This document shows, piece after piece, positions 1 through 7,876 of a stretch of 24,831 nt of DNA; within the stretch, counting starts at the first letter, position 1; each line of letters opens with the position of its first letter. Source of the stretch: an uncultured Verrucomicrobiota bacterium (GTDB taxonomy: Bacteria; Verrucomicrobiota; Verrucomicrobiia; Limisphaerales; UBA9464); assembly GCA_903925515.1 (NCBI GenBank), contig CAIYFP010000309.1:1-24831 (forward strand). The letters run 5' to 3'. The translations under genes and the position numbers were made by a program. A model generated the notes under the pieces. It saw only the letters and a program-made list of their open reading frames with translations, did no database searches and was not told the origin of the DNA.

Positions 1-2
1 TG

Positions 3-89
3 GCCTTCATGGAAGGTGGCAGCGGCATCTTGCTGCTGGACGTGATCCAGCCAGAGCCGAGACGGCTCTGCCACGTTTCCGCCGGGTGA
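3..89 (+). CDS. Possible 3' end of an unidentified gene, cut by the window edge
   Basis: A plus-strand frame is open from the left edge to a TGA at 87-89 and gives about 28 residues, including the stretch GGSGILLLDVIQPEPRR. That hydrophobic, beta-strand-like stretch looks more like real protein than the other two frames. It is faintly like the C-terminal domain of methionyl-tRNA formyltransferases (a GDG-x-L-x-L-x-x-VQP pattern), but too little is present to assign it. A 7-bp hairpin at 52-70 lies inside this frame. The alternative is that the edge is non-coding. If real, the gene would converge on der, which ends at 341. Confidence 0.22.
   Translation, partial: AFMEGGSGILLLDVIQPEPRRLCHVSAG
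52..70. other. Perfect 7-bp stem-loop
   Basis: CAGAGCC at 52-58 pairs exactly with GGCTCTG at 64-70 across a 5-nt GAGAC loop. No run of T follows on either strand, so it is not a standard intrinsic terminator. It lies between the left edge and the convergent end of der, where a terminator would be expected. Confidence 0.35.
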
Positions 90-340
90 GGTCCCGGATT
101 GGATCCCACGGGGCCTCGTTGCCTTGAAGACCTCGTTCGCTGCCGCTTGGACGTGCAAGACACGGGGTCGCGTGCGTTGCCTCCCGAACTCCTGGACCGG
201 AAGGGGCCTCGCGCCATGACGTCATGACGCAAGGGATTCGTGTTCCCGGGTGCCCAGGACGGGGCGCATGCCCACGTCTTGCCCCCGTCCATGCCGTGCT
301 GGACCACGCTGGCGTCATGCCCGCACACGGCTTGTTTCGC
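90..340. other. Gap downstream of der, no gene seen
   Basis: No frame here gives protein-like sequence. The open frames that cross it are shadows of the der 3' end. The one structured element is a perfect 12-nt palindrome at 215-226 (CATGACGTCATG). No terminator with a U tract was found after der. Confidence 0.5.
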
Positions 341-2005
341 TCAGGGGCGTTTTCGGCCGGGCCTCGCGGGTTTGACTCCGGCATCGGCCCGGCCCGGGCC
401 AGCCTTCCGCGGCCGTCCTTGCACGGTCTTGGCATGGCGCGCGTTGCGGTCGTCCGAGAAGGGGCGCCGGCGTGGGCGGCGCACGGGGTCGATGGTCTTG
501 GGACGAGGCCTGGGCTGGATGACGACGGGGCAACCCTCGTATCCGAAGGCACGCCGGAGCTCATCCGCGAGGTACTTGGTGTACTGGGGGCTGAAGAGCT
601 CGTCGCGGTTCACGAACAAGAGGAACGTCGGCGGCGCCTGTCGCACCTGCGTCGCGTAATAGAACGTCAGGCGATGCCCGCGGTCCGACACGGGCTGCCT
701 CCGCTCGATGGCGTCCCGCAGGGTGCGGTTCACGATGGCCGTGGGGACGGATTGCCCGAGCTGTGCCGCCACGTAGCGCACGGCCTCCAGCAGGCGCTCC
801 AGCTGGAAGCCGTCCTTGGCCGACGTGAAGATCACCGGGGCGTAGTCGAGGAAGAAGAGCTTCGACTGCACCCACTCGCCGAACTCGGCGAGCGTGGTCA
901 TGCGGCGCCGGCGGTCGTCGCGATGACGGATCCGTCCGGAGCGCTCGGCGATCTCCTCCTCGCGGGCCTTTCGCACGCCATCGGCCACGAGGTCCCACTT
1001 GTTGATCACCACGATGCACGCCCGGCGCGCCTCCACGATGACGTCGGCGATCTTCTTGTCCTGCTCCGTGATGCCCGCCTCGGCATCAAGGACCAGCACC
1101 GTGATGTCACAGCGCGCGATCGCGTCCTTGGTGCGCTCGACGGAAAAGTACTCGATGGAATCATCAATCCGCCGGGCCTTCCGCACGCCCGCCGTGTCCA
1201 CCAGCACCCACGGCTGACGCACGCCCTCCGTCTCGATCTCGAAGGGCACGTCCACGGCGTCGCGCGTCGTGCCGGGGACGGGGCTGACGATGACACGGTT
1301 GGAGCCGGTCAGGGCGTTGATCAGGGACGACTTGCCGACGTTGGGACGGCCCACGATGGCAAGGCGCTTGGGCCCCGAGGGCCGTGGCCGCTTCCCCTCA
1401 ACCGGGGCTGCGCCGTCGGCCGAGGCCTCGTGAGAACCCACGTCCTCGCACTCCTCCGTCCCGTTGCCGGCCCCGGCCTCGACCGTCGTGGCTGCTTCGG
1501 TCGCCACGTGCGTCACGGCGGCGTCCATGAGGTCCTCGATGCCTTGCCCGTGGATGGCCGTGACGGGAAACAGGCGGTCGAAGCCAAGGGCGGAGAACTC
1601 GCCGACGCCGGGCGAGGCCCGCTCGGTATCGACCTTGTTGACGACGACAAGGACGGGCTTGCGCGTGGCGCGGAGCTTGACGGCGACCTCGCGGTCCAGC
1701 GGCACGATGCCCTCCTGCACGTTGACGACGAACAGGATGACGGCGGCGGACTCCAGCGCGATGTCCACCTGCTCAAGCATGGCGGCCGTGATGACGTCCG
1801 GGGCACGCTCGCCCCGCAGCAGGCCGATCCCGCCCGTGTCGATGAGGGTGAACCCATGCCCCTGCCACTCGGCCTCGGCGGTGACCCGGTCGCGCGTGAC
1901 GCCCGGTTGGTCATGGACGATGGCGATGCGCTTGCGGGCGATGCGGTTGAAGAGCGCGGACTTGCCCACGTTGGGCCGTCCGACGATCGCGATGACTCCA
2001 GGCAT
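341..2005 (-). CDS. der: Ribosome biogenesis GTPase Der (EngA)
   Basis: Der is a double GTPase that acts in maturation of the 50S ribosomal subunit. Both G domains are complete. The first has GRPNVGKS at residues 9-16, DTGG at 56-59 and NKVD at 123-126. The second has GRPNVGKS at 219-226, DTAG at 270-273 and NKWD at 335-338. A KH-like domain fills about residues 415-504. The protein has 554 residues, longer than the usual 440-490. The extra length comes from an acidic linker of about 40 residues between the G domains (about 168-210), an insertion rich in Arg and Glu around 347-372 in the second G domain, and a basic tail after 504. The ATG at 2005 begins right at the first P-loop strand, as in other Der proteins. 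The upstream isomerase stop is 2 nt away, so the two are probably co-transcribed and translationally coupled. Confidence 0.97.
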   Translation of the reverse strand: MPGVIAIVGRPNVGKSALFNRIARKRIAIVHDQPGVTRDRVTAEAEWQGHGFTLIDTGGIGLLRGERAPDVITAAMLEQVDIALESAAVILFVVNVQEGIVPLDREVAVKLRATRKPVLVVVNKVDTERASPGVGEFSALGFDRLFPVTAIHGQGIEDLMDAAVTHVATEAATTVEAGAGNGTEECEDVGSHEASADGAAPVEGKRPRPSGPKRLAIVGRPNVGKSSLINALTGSNRVIVSPVPGTTRDAVDVPFEIETEGVRQPWVLVDTAGVRKARRIDDSIEYFSVERTKDAIARCDITVLVLDAEAGITEQDKKIADVIVEARRACIVVINKWDLVADGVRKAREEEIAERSGRIRHRDDRRRRMTTLAEFGEWVQSKLFFLDYAPVIFTSAKDGFQLERLLEAVRYVAAQLGQSVPTAIVNRTLRDAIERRQPVSDRGHRLTFYYATQVRQAPPTFLLFVNRDELFSPQYTKYLADELRRAFGYEGCPVVIQPRPRPKTIDPVRRPRRRPFSDDRNARHAKTVQGRPRKAGPGRADAGVKPARPGRKRP

Positions 2006-2007
2006 GG

Positions 2008-3081
2008 TCAGGCCTTGTTGCCGAGGCCGATGACGTCGCGCAGGTAGGCGACGGAACGCTTCAGCTCGCCCTCCTGCATGTCGGCCTTGCTGGCGTCAAA
2101 CGCGGCCGGAGCCGTGCCCTTCTTGGCGAGGGCAATGAAGCGCGCGAGTTCGGCGGCGGGCTTCATGGGGAACGCATCCATGAAGGCGGGCTCAAGGTAG
2201 GGGAACTCCGCCTGGAAGCCCCCGATCGTCTCGATGTTGACGGCGACGCCCGGGCAAAGCTGGGCATAGCGGGCGAAGTAGGCCTTCCAATCGATGCACC
2301 CACCCTCTCCAAATGCCGTCCATTGGACCTTGGCGCCCTTGGGCGTCTCCCAGATCGCGGAGTCGCGGAGGCTCGTGGTGAAGGTGAGGGGCCCAAGGAC
2401 CTCGAGGGCCTGCAACGGGTCCTCCAGAGTCCATGCGGAGTTCCCGCAGTCCATGTTGGCGCCCACCCAGTCCCGTCCCGCCGCCTCGATCAACGACTTC
2501 AGCTCCGTGGCGGTCATGTCGCCCGCGTGGTTCTCCATCGCAACCTTCACGCCGAGGTCGGCCGCAAGGGACCGCTGCGATTGAAGCACCTTCACGGTGT
2601 CCGCGATGCGGGCCCCGATGCCGCCGGGGGTGCGACGGTCATCGCGGGATCCAAGCACCACGCGGAAATACGGGGAGCCCACCGCGCGGCTGAGACGCAG
2701 GCCCAGCGCAAGGTGCTCCTCCGCGGTGCCCCAGTCCTTCTTGAACGACTTGGACGTGGGGCAGATGGACCATGAGCCGAGGAGGATTTGGAGGCCCTTG
2801 TCTTTCGCCGCCATGGCAAGGTCGCGGCAGCCGTCCTCGGACATCGTCCCCAGCGCGGGAAGGTCCGTGATGAACAGCGTGTCCAGCCGCAGCGCCGCAG
2901 CGTAGTCCACCAGCGCGCGCCCCTTCAGTCCCAGCGCCCGCACGGCGAAGTTGTCCATGCCCAGCGGGATGCGGCGGCCCTTGGCATCCAGCAAGGGCGC
3001 GGCAGGACGGGCATGGAGGGTTTCCACGGAGGCCGCGGCCGCGCCGGCCGCGATGGAGAGGACAAATTCACGACGGTTCAT
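2008..3081 (-). CDS. Tat-exported sugar phosphate isomerase/epimerase-like protein (xylose isomerase-like TIM barrel)
   Basis: The 357-residue product starts with a twin-arginine signal (NRREFVLSI followed by an Ala-rich segment, residues 2-18), so it is probably exported folded. The rest reads as an AP-endonuclease-2/xylose isomerase-like TIM barrel. Strand-end acidic residues that normally bind the metal are visible at E183 (in AMENH), D211 (in NMDCGN) and E284 (in NIETIGG). The His often present in the VHVKD-type motif appears to be replaced in TSLRDS (about 237-242). Secreted members of this family are abundant in Verrucomicrobiota and Planctomycetota and are associated with sugar metabolism, but the substrate cannot be read from sequence. 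The gene lies 100 nt after the pilin gene and 2 nt before der. No clear Shine-Dalgarno sequence precedes the ATG. Confidence 0.88.
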   Translation of the reverse strand: MNRREFVLSIAAGAAAASVETLHARPAAPLLDAKGRRIPLGMDNFAVRALGLKGRALVDYAAALRLDTLFITDLPALGTMSEDGCRDLAMAAKDKGLQILLGSWSICPTSKSFKKDWGTAEEHLALGLRLSRAVGSPYFRVVLGSRDDRRTPGGIGARIADTVKVLQSQRSLAADLGVKVAMENHAGDMTATELKSLIEAAGRDWVGANMDCGNSAWTLEDPLQALEVLGPLTFTTSLRDSAIWETPKGAKVQWTAFGEGGCIDWKAYFARYAQLCPGVAVNIETIGGFQAEFPYLEPAFMDAFPMKPAAELARFIALAKKGTAPAAFDASKADMQEGELKRSVAYLRDVIGLGNKA

Positions 3082-3181
3082 ACGCGCGGGCCCGTTGTCT
3101 CACGTTGCCATGCAGGGTGGCAAGGTCGCCCATGGGGAACCCGGAGGACACGCCGCACGGCCCCCACCCCAAGGACAAACC

Positions 3182-3904
3182 TCAACGCCTCGGCACGCGC
3201 TCGGGGTCGCGGTAGAAGCGCTCGAAGCTCCACTTCCCGGACGACAGCTTGGGCCCCATCAGGACGTTCGATGCCGAGTTCTCAACATGGCCGTCCGAGA
3301 ACGAGATCGTCTCGCGCTTCAGATGGCGGAACTGGAGGATGAAGAGGTCCTCGTAGGCGAACAGCATCGAGCCCCAACCCTCGCCGGGATTGGACACCCC
3401 ACCGAAGGCGTAGCTGGCCTTTTGGTCGCGGATCTCCGTCAGCGCCACCACGCCCGAGGGGTTTTGCAGCGTCTCCGGCCGCGCCGAAAACCCCAGCGCC
3501 ATGATCCCCGTCTGGCGCGGGTTGCCCTCGCTCTGCTGGCCGTTCTCGACGTTGGCGTTCGCCCAGTAGTGGCGGCGGCCGAACTTGTGGCTCGGGCAAA
3601 CCAGCAGGTTGGTGATGCCTCCGAATGGCACGACCTGCTCGTCCCACGTGACGTACCCCTTCCTGGACAGCGGCGCGCTCATCGAGCCACATGGCAAATA
3701 ACCCCGGCTGTCGCCCACGTACATCGTCGCCGCCAGCATCAACTGCCGGTTGTTGTTGAAGCACCGCGTCTTCTTGGCTTGCTCCTTCGCCGTCGCCAAC
3801 GCCGGCAACAGCAAGCTCGCCAACACCGCGATGATGGCGATCACCACCAGCAGCTCGACCAACGTGAAGCCAAGCCGCCAACCCCAAACACGCCTCGTTT
3901 CCAT
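3182..3904 (-). CDS. Type II secretion/type IV pilin-like protein with prepilin cleavage site
   Basis: The 240-residue protein has a classic prepilin leader. A short basic start ends in Gly12 and is followed by FTLVELLVVIAIIAVLASLL, with the conserved Glu at +5 of the mature protein. It would be cleaved and methylated by a prepilin peptidase and anchored in the inner membrane or a pseudopilus. The C-terminal half has the H-X9-DG pattern (RH, nine residues, DGHVE) found in the large pseudopilin families of Verrucomicrobiota and Planctomycetota. The frame stays open upstream to 4468, but the start at 3904 is favoured by a strong GGGGAGGT just before it and by the leader length. These proteins occur in many paralogues per genome and the individual role is unknown. 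Confidence 0.92.
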   Translation of the reverse strand: METRRVWGWRLGFTLVELLVVIAIIAVLASLLLPALATAKEQAKKTRCFNNNRQLMLAATMYVGDSRGYLPCGSMSAPLSRKGYVTWDEQVVPFGGITNLLVCPSHKFGRRHYWANANVENGQQSEGNPRQTGIMALGFSARPETLQNPSGVVALTEIRDQKASYAFGGVSNPGEGWGSMLFAYEDLFILQFRHLKRETISFSDGHVENSASNVLMGPKLSSGKWSFERFYRDPERVPRR

Positions 3905-3907
3905 GGG

Positions 3908-3915
3908 ACCTCCCC
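3908..3915 (-). promoter_or_regulatory. Ribosome binding site that fixes the pilin start
   Basis: On the minus strand GGGGAGGT ends 3 nt before the ATG at 3904. It is among the strongest Shine-Dalgarno matches in the window and settles the start against the longer open frame reaching 4468. Confidence 0.75.
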
Positions 3916-4052
3916 AGCCTGAGCCCTGCGCCACGACGTTGGCAATCCCGGCGACTTGGATGGAACCATTCAGCTCGGGGGGAAGTGATTGCCAAGCAGA
4001 TGCCCTCGCGGGCCGTGGAGCAAGCGAGGCGCCCGCCAGTGCAAGGGCCGTA

Positions 4053-4116
4053 ACGAGGGAAGGACGCGGGATGGGCGGGAGCAGGCCGAGCAAGCACGAC
4101 CGATCCGTCCGAATCG
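4053..4116 (+). repeat. Dispersed intergenic repeat, copy 1
   Basis: The element begins ACGAGGGAAGGACGCGG (4053-4069). At 4090-4106 it carries the 17-nt block GCAAGCACGACCGATCC, and it ends with the arm ATCG (4113-4116), which pairs with CGAT at 4101-4104 across 8 nt. Copy 2 at 6826-6889 has the same blocks at identical spacing (37 nt from the first to the second). The first 54 positions match at about 40. Conserved ends and spacing with a diverged middle suggest a repeat family rather than chance. Confidence 0.6.
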
Positions 4117-4200
4117 TCGCGGCTTGGACAAGGCGGCCATTCCGTGAGCGATGCAGCGGGGAATCCCTCTCGCCGTGACGCCATGACACGAACCCTGAAT

Positions 4201-4222
4201 GCCCCGGGGCCCCGACCGGGGC
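4201..4222. promoter_or_regulatory. GC-rich stem-loop in the leader of the GH95-like gene
   Basis: GCCCCGG at 4201-4207 pairs with CCGGGGC at 4216-4222 around an 8-nt loop, 61 nt upstream of the ATG at 4284. No T run follows. It could be a leader structure or a regulator-binding dyad; nothing more can be said from sequence. Confidence 0.4.
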
Positions 4223-4283
4223 GCATCCACCGAAGCCGCCGCTGGCGCCCAACCCGGCCCCATGGTCACCCTTCCGCAAGCAC

Positions 4284-6761
4284 ATGAAGCTCTCCCCTCG
4301 CGGACACGCGGCCCGCCGCATCCTTCCGGGCTTGCTGGCTGCCTTTGCCATCGCGTTGCACGGCGCCGCGCTCCCTGAATCCCCGCTCGTCCGCTCCAAC
4401 GCCCTCGCGATCGTGGCAAGGCACAAGGGCGTCTTCACAAGCCCGCCCGTCCTCGTCCCCACGCGCAAGGTCCCCGATGCGCCGCTGCTCGGAAACGGCG
4501 ACCTCGGCGTCGTCGCGGCGGGCGTCGTGGAACGCCTCCGCTACCACGGCCTTGGCCAGGCCGGGGGCGCCAACGTCAACACTCGCGCCCTCTCCCACAC
4601 CCATTGCCCTGAACGTCTCCGCTTCCACCTCGCCAAGAACGACTTCTGGAAGACCAAGTCCATCTATCCCAACGCACACCCCTGCCCCATCGGCGGCATT
4701 GACCTCGTCATCCCGGCACTCGCCGGGGGCCAGTACCACGCCGAGCAAGTCCTTGCTGACGCCCAGGTGCTCCACACGCTCCGCACGGCCATGCGCGTCG
4801 AGGACCCGCCCCCGTTCACGCGGGCCGGGACCGTGCTGCGCCTCCGTTCATGGGTTCCCGCCACCACCAACCTCCTCGTCATCGAAATCTCCGTGGACGG
4901 CGAACCCACGGACCGCAACCCCTTCGCCGACACCGCGCAGGTCGGGATCGACGCCTCCCTCTGGGCCGCCACGGGAAACGAGTCCGAGACCGCCACGGGC
5001 AACCTCCCGGACGGTTACTGGGCCGTGCGAAGGTTTGCGCCGACGGCGGGTTCGATCGCGTTGGAACGAAGCTCCCTCGCCGAGACGACCGAGGCCGCCG
5101 TGGCGCTGCGGTTGCTCGGGCATCGCACGCCGGGCTTGCCGTGGAGCCGCGGCGACGGCTGGTCGGCCGACCGCTTCGTCGTGGCGCCGGGCTCCCCCGT
5201 GACCCTGGTGGCGTCGGTCGTGACCAGCGAGGAGTCCCGCGAGCCCCTCGCCGAGGCGCGACGCAGGGTGGCGACAGTCACGCCCGAGGGGATCGCCGCC
5301 CTTCGGGAGGTGCACTCGGCGTGGTGGCGGGATTTCTGGGGCCGCTCCTACGTGGAACTCGGCGACCCGTTGCTCGAACAGTTCTACTACGGCTCCCATT
5401 ACCTCCTCGCCTCATGCTCGCGCAACAAGCGCTTCCCGCCTTCTCTGTTCGGCAACTGGACGACGATGGACGGGCCCTCATGGCAGGCCGACTACCACCT
5501 CAACTACAACCACCAAGGGCCATGGTGGGGCGTGTACTCGTCCAACCACGCCGACCTGGCCGACCCCTATGACGCGCCCATCCTTGAGTTCATGCCGGTG
5601 GCGCGACGCAACGCGCGCGAACTGCTCGGCATCCGCGGGCTTTACTACGACGTCGGCGTGGGACCCAAGGGCCTCTCGACGTCGTTCATGCCCGACGGCC
5701 ACTCGCTCCCGGGCGAGGGCCGGCGCATGTTTCTCGGCCAGAAAAGCAACGGCCTGTTCGCATCCGCCAACATGATCCTGCGCTTCCGCCACACCCTCGA
5801 CGCCGAGTACGCCGCGCGCGTGTACCCGTTCATGGTCGGCGTCGCGGAGTTCTGGGAGGATTACCTCAAGCTCGAAGGCGGACGGTACGTCATCACCCAG
5901 GACGCCTCGGGCGAGGTGGGCGACGGCGGCAGCGACCGCAACAACGCCCTGTCCCTCGGCCTTGCGAGGATGTTCTTCGAGGGGCTGCTGGAGATGAGCA
6001 CGGAGCTCGGCCGTGACGAGGCCCGCCGCGGGAAGTGGCGCCACATCCTCGCCCACCTCAGCGACTTCCCCACCGCGATCGTGGAGGGCGTCCGGAGGAT
6101 TCGCGGCGCGGAGTCGGGGCCAGCGGCCGCGCGCGTGGGGCCGGGACGCGACAACACCCGGCTCGAGTTCATGGGCATCGTCTGGCCCTCCGGCGTCGAG
6201 GGGTTGGGCTCCGACCCGGCCTTCCTGAAGGTGCTGAGGGACGACGTCCGCGGCTGGGCTGATCCGGAGTGGATCGGCCATTTCAACGGCTTCAGCCTCA
6301 CGTTCCCCGGCGCCGCAAGGGTGGGACACGACCCGGACGCCATCCTCGCAAGGCTTCGACGCCAGCTTGCGCACTCGGGCATGCCCAACCTCATGGTGTT
6401 CGGGGGGGGCGGCGGCATCGAAAACTGCTCGGGCGTGCCCGCCACGATCAACGAGATGCTCCTCCAGTCGCACCGAGGCGTGGTGCGTCTCTTCCCCGTC
6501 TGGCCGCGCGACAGGCCCGTGCGATTCGGGCGCCTTCGCACCCACGGCGCATTCCTCCTTGGCTCGTCCCTCGAGCGCGGGGTCGTCGGGACCGTGTCCC
6601 TCGAAAGCGAGAAGGGCCGCACATGCCGCCTCCAGAACCCGTGGCCCGGACGCAAGGTGGCCGTGCGACGTGGCGGCGGCCGGGTGGACACCATCCTCGG
6701 GGACGTCCTCGAGATACCGACCCGGCCCGGGGAGCTTGTGACGCTCGAACCCGCGGGATGA
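4284..6761 (+). CDS. Secreted GH95-like glycoside hydrolase (alpha-L-fucosidase/galactosidase fold)
   Basis: The 825-residue protein has an N-terminal signal peptide (basic start, hydrophobic core at about 13-29). A beta-rich N-terminal part with LLGNGDLGVV at 68-77 and LAKNDFW at 116-122 follows. An (alpha/alpha)6-type catalytic region holds DYHLNYNHQ at 403-411 and, near the end, ATINEMLLQSHRGVVRLFP at 720-738. The last two match the GH95 motifs around the two catalytic Asn residues (here N407 and N409) and the EMLLQSH helix. The usual Asp of the QIDGN motif aligns to E713 in IENCSG, and the general-acid region is diverged (E544 in ASGEVGDG is a candidate). The fold assignment is fairly safe, but the substrate is not. 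It may be an outlying GH95 branch or a neighbouring unassigned family. It likely acts outside the cytoplasm on plant or algal polysaccharide side chains. No strong Shine-Dalgarno precedes the ATG. Confidence 0.82.
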   Translation: MKLSPRGHAARRILPGLLAAFAIALHGAALPESPLVRSNALAIVARHKGVFTSPPVLVPTRKVPDAPLLGNGDLGVVAAGVVERLRYHGLGQAGGANVNTRALSHTHCPERLRFHLAKNDFWKTKSIYPNAHPCPIGGIDLVIPALAGGQYHAEQVLADAQVLHTLRTAMRVEDPPPFTRAGTVLRLRSWVPATTNLLVIEISVDGEPTDRNPFADTAQVGIDASLWAATGNESETATGNLPDGYWAVRRFAPTAGSIALERSSLAETTEAAVALRLLGHRTPGLPWSRGDGWSADRFVVAPGSPVTLVASVVTSEESREPLAEARRRVATVTPEGIAALREVHSAWWRDFWGRSYVELGDPLLEQFYYGSHYLLASCSRNKRFPPSLFGNWTTMDGPSWQADYHLNYNHQGPWWGVYSSNHADLADPYDAPILEFMPVARRNARELLGIRGLYYDVGVGPKGLSTSFMPDGHSLPGEGRRMFLGQKSNGLFASANMILRFRHTLDAEYAARVYPFMVGVAEFWEDYLKLEGGRYVITQDASGEVGDGGSDRNNALSLGLARMFFEGLLEMSTELGRDEARRGKWRHILAHLSDFPTAIVEGVRRIRGAESGPAAARVGPGRDNTRLEFMGIVWPSGVEGLGSDPAFLKVLRDDVRGWADPEWIGHFNGFSLTFPGAARVGHDPDAILARLRRQLAHSGMPNLMVFGGGGGIENCSGVPATINEMLLQSHRGVVRLFPVWPRDRPVRFGRLRTHGAFLLGSSLERGVVGTVSLESEKGRTCRLQNPWPGRKVAVRRGGGRVDTILGDVLEIPTRPGELVTLEPAG

Positions 6762-6825
6762 ACCTGCCCCGGCCGGAGCGAGCCCGTTGGGAGGGAAGCG
6801 ATGGCGCCGCAGGTTCCCTCGCAAG

Positions 6826-6889
6826 ACGAGCGAAGGACGAGGCGCCTGCGAAGGAAGGTCCCGCAAGCACGACCGATCCCACTGCATCG
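6826..6889 (+). repeat. Dispersed intergenic repeat, copy 2
   Basis: This is the partner of the element at 4053-4116, in the same orientation. It starts ACGAGCGAAGGACGAGG (6826-6842) and carries the identical 17-nt block GCAAGCACGACCGATCC at 6863-6879. CGAT (6874-6877) and ATCG (6886-6889) are again 8 nt apart. It fills the space between the convergent ends of the GH95-like and AraC genes. The two copies bracket the GH95-like gene as direct repeats. Confidence 0.6.
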
Positions 6890-6893
6890 TGGG
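6878..6893 (-). terminator. Hairpin directly after the AraC gene, possible terminator
   Basis: CCCAC (6878-6882) pairs with GTGGG (6889-6893) around a 6-nt loop, starting 1 nt past the AraC stop on the minus strand. The following minus-strand sequence has no U tract, so factor-independent termination is doubtful. It partly overlaps the end of repeat copy 2. Confidence 0.3.
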
Positions 6894-6894
6894 C

Positions 6895-7848
6895 TCAGGA
6901 CCGCTTGCGCAGGCCCATGGGGTAGAGGCCGGGGCAACAACCGTGGGCTTGGTGGAACGTCTGCGAGAAGTGGCTCAGAGAGTTGTACCCAACCTCGAAG
7001 GCGACCTCCGTGACGTTGTAGCGCCCGGTGCGAAGCAACTCGGCGGCCTTCTCCATGCGAAGCTGCCGGAGGTACTGCGGGATGGTCTGGCTGGTTTCCT
7101 TGGAAAATGTCCGGCTCAGGTAAAAGGGGCTGCACCCGACCTCGCGCGCGATCTGCTCCAACGCCGGGGCGCGCGCAAGGTCCCGCCGCAGGATGGCCTG
7201 CACCGCCTCCACCCTGTCCCGTGCCACGCGCTGCTGTCGATGGCAGAACAACTCGTCGGTCGAACCCGGCCGGAAGAAGAACTCGCCCATCAACTCGATC
7301 GCCTTCGCCTTGAACCACAGCGCCTGCGCCGACTTCAGCACCGGCGGCTGCCTCAGGCTCGCCACCAACTCGCGCTGGCGCGCGTTCAACGCCTCCACCA
7401 TCGCCGCCCCGCTCCGGTCGTCGCCCTCGCCCAGCACCGCGTTGATCAACGGATGCAGGTCCTCCGAGCCCGCGCCGAGCTGACGCGCAAGGAATCCCGG
7501 GGACAACTCCACCGTGATGAACCGATGCGGTGTCCCCGGCAGGCGCACCGCACGCAACGGGTCTCGTCCCTGCCGGTAGAAGCCGCCAGTGCCGTCCTGG
7601 TAGCGGACCACCTGCTTGCCCGCGCCCACCTCCGCGAGGCCGGAGAGGTTGAGGCATAGCTCCACGCTTTGCGGGTGGAAGCTGCGGGACCAGTCAAATG
7701 GCTGCGCCGTGTCGAACTCATGCCACTCGAAGCTCAGGCCGTGCCCCTTGAAGTCCCCGAACAACTGCCCCCACGTGGCGCCTGCCGCACGCCATGTGGC
7801 GGCCTCGCCGGGAAGAAGGGGATCTGGCTTTCGCGCCGTGCTCGCCAT
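6895..7848 (-). CDS. AraC family transcriptional regulator
   Basis: The 317-residue product ends in a typical AraC DNA-binding domain with two helix-turn-helix units in the last 100 residues. The segments are LEQIAREVGCSPFYLSRTF and, closer to the end, VTEVAFEVGYNSLSHFSQTF followed by the family signature up to the C-terminus. The N-terminal 200 residues should hold the ligand or dimer domain but match nothing I recognise. The ATG at 7848 is preferred over the longer frame because the extension to 7956 is Ser/Arg-rich and unlike protein, and an AGGA lies 9 nt before it. The gene follows the TauE-like gene by 28 nt and converges on the GH95-like gene. It could regulate either its own operon or the neighbouring hydrolase. 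Confidence 0.93.
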   Translation of the reverse strand: MASTARKPDPLLPGEAATWRAAGATWGQLFGDFKGHGLSFEWHEFDTAQPFDWSRSFHPQSVELCLNLSGLAEVGAGKQVVRYQDGTGGFYRQGRDPLRAVRLPGTPHRFITVELSPGFLARQLGAGSEDLHPLINAVLGEGDDRSGAAMVEALNARQRELVASLRQPPVLKSAQALWFKAKAIELMGEFFFRPGSTDELFCHRQQRVARDRVEAVQAILRRDLARAPALEQIAREVGCSPFYLSRTFSKETSQTIPQYLRQLRMEKAAELLRTGRYNVTEVAFEVGYNSLSHFSQTFHQAHGCCPGLYPMGLRKRS

Positions 7849-7876
7849 GTCGTCGCATCCTATGGACGGTCCCCGC

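Larger units (their letters stand above)
3905..4283. other. Divergent intergenic region between the pilin gene and the GH95-like gene
   Basis: This 379-nt region must hold the control signals for two genes pointing away from each other. It contains the pilin ribosome binding site (3908-3915), repeat copy 1 (4053-4116) and a GC-rich hairpin (4201-4222). No convincing -35/-10 pair was found; the sequence is GC-rich throughout. Confidence 0.7.

Noticed and set aside
224..2047. A 607-residue plus-strand frame opposite der
   Set aside because: Der is complete on the minus strand with all GTPase motifs; the plus-strand product has none.
3905..4468. A longer pilin start, giving 428 residues
   Set aside because: The prepilin leader would then be internal, the extension is unlike protein, covers repeat copy 1 and overlaps the start of the GH95-like gene.
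5478..7657. Long minus-strand frames spanning the GH95-like gene and the AraC region
   Set aside because: They run across both real genes and the repeat, are Arg/Pro-rich and show no family signature.
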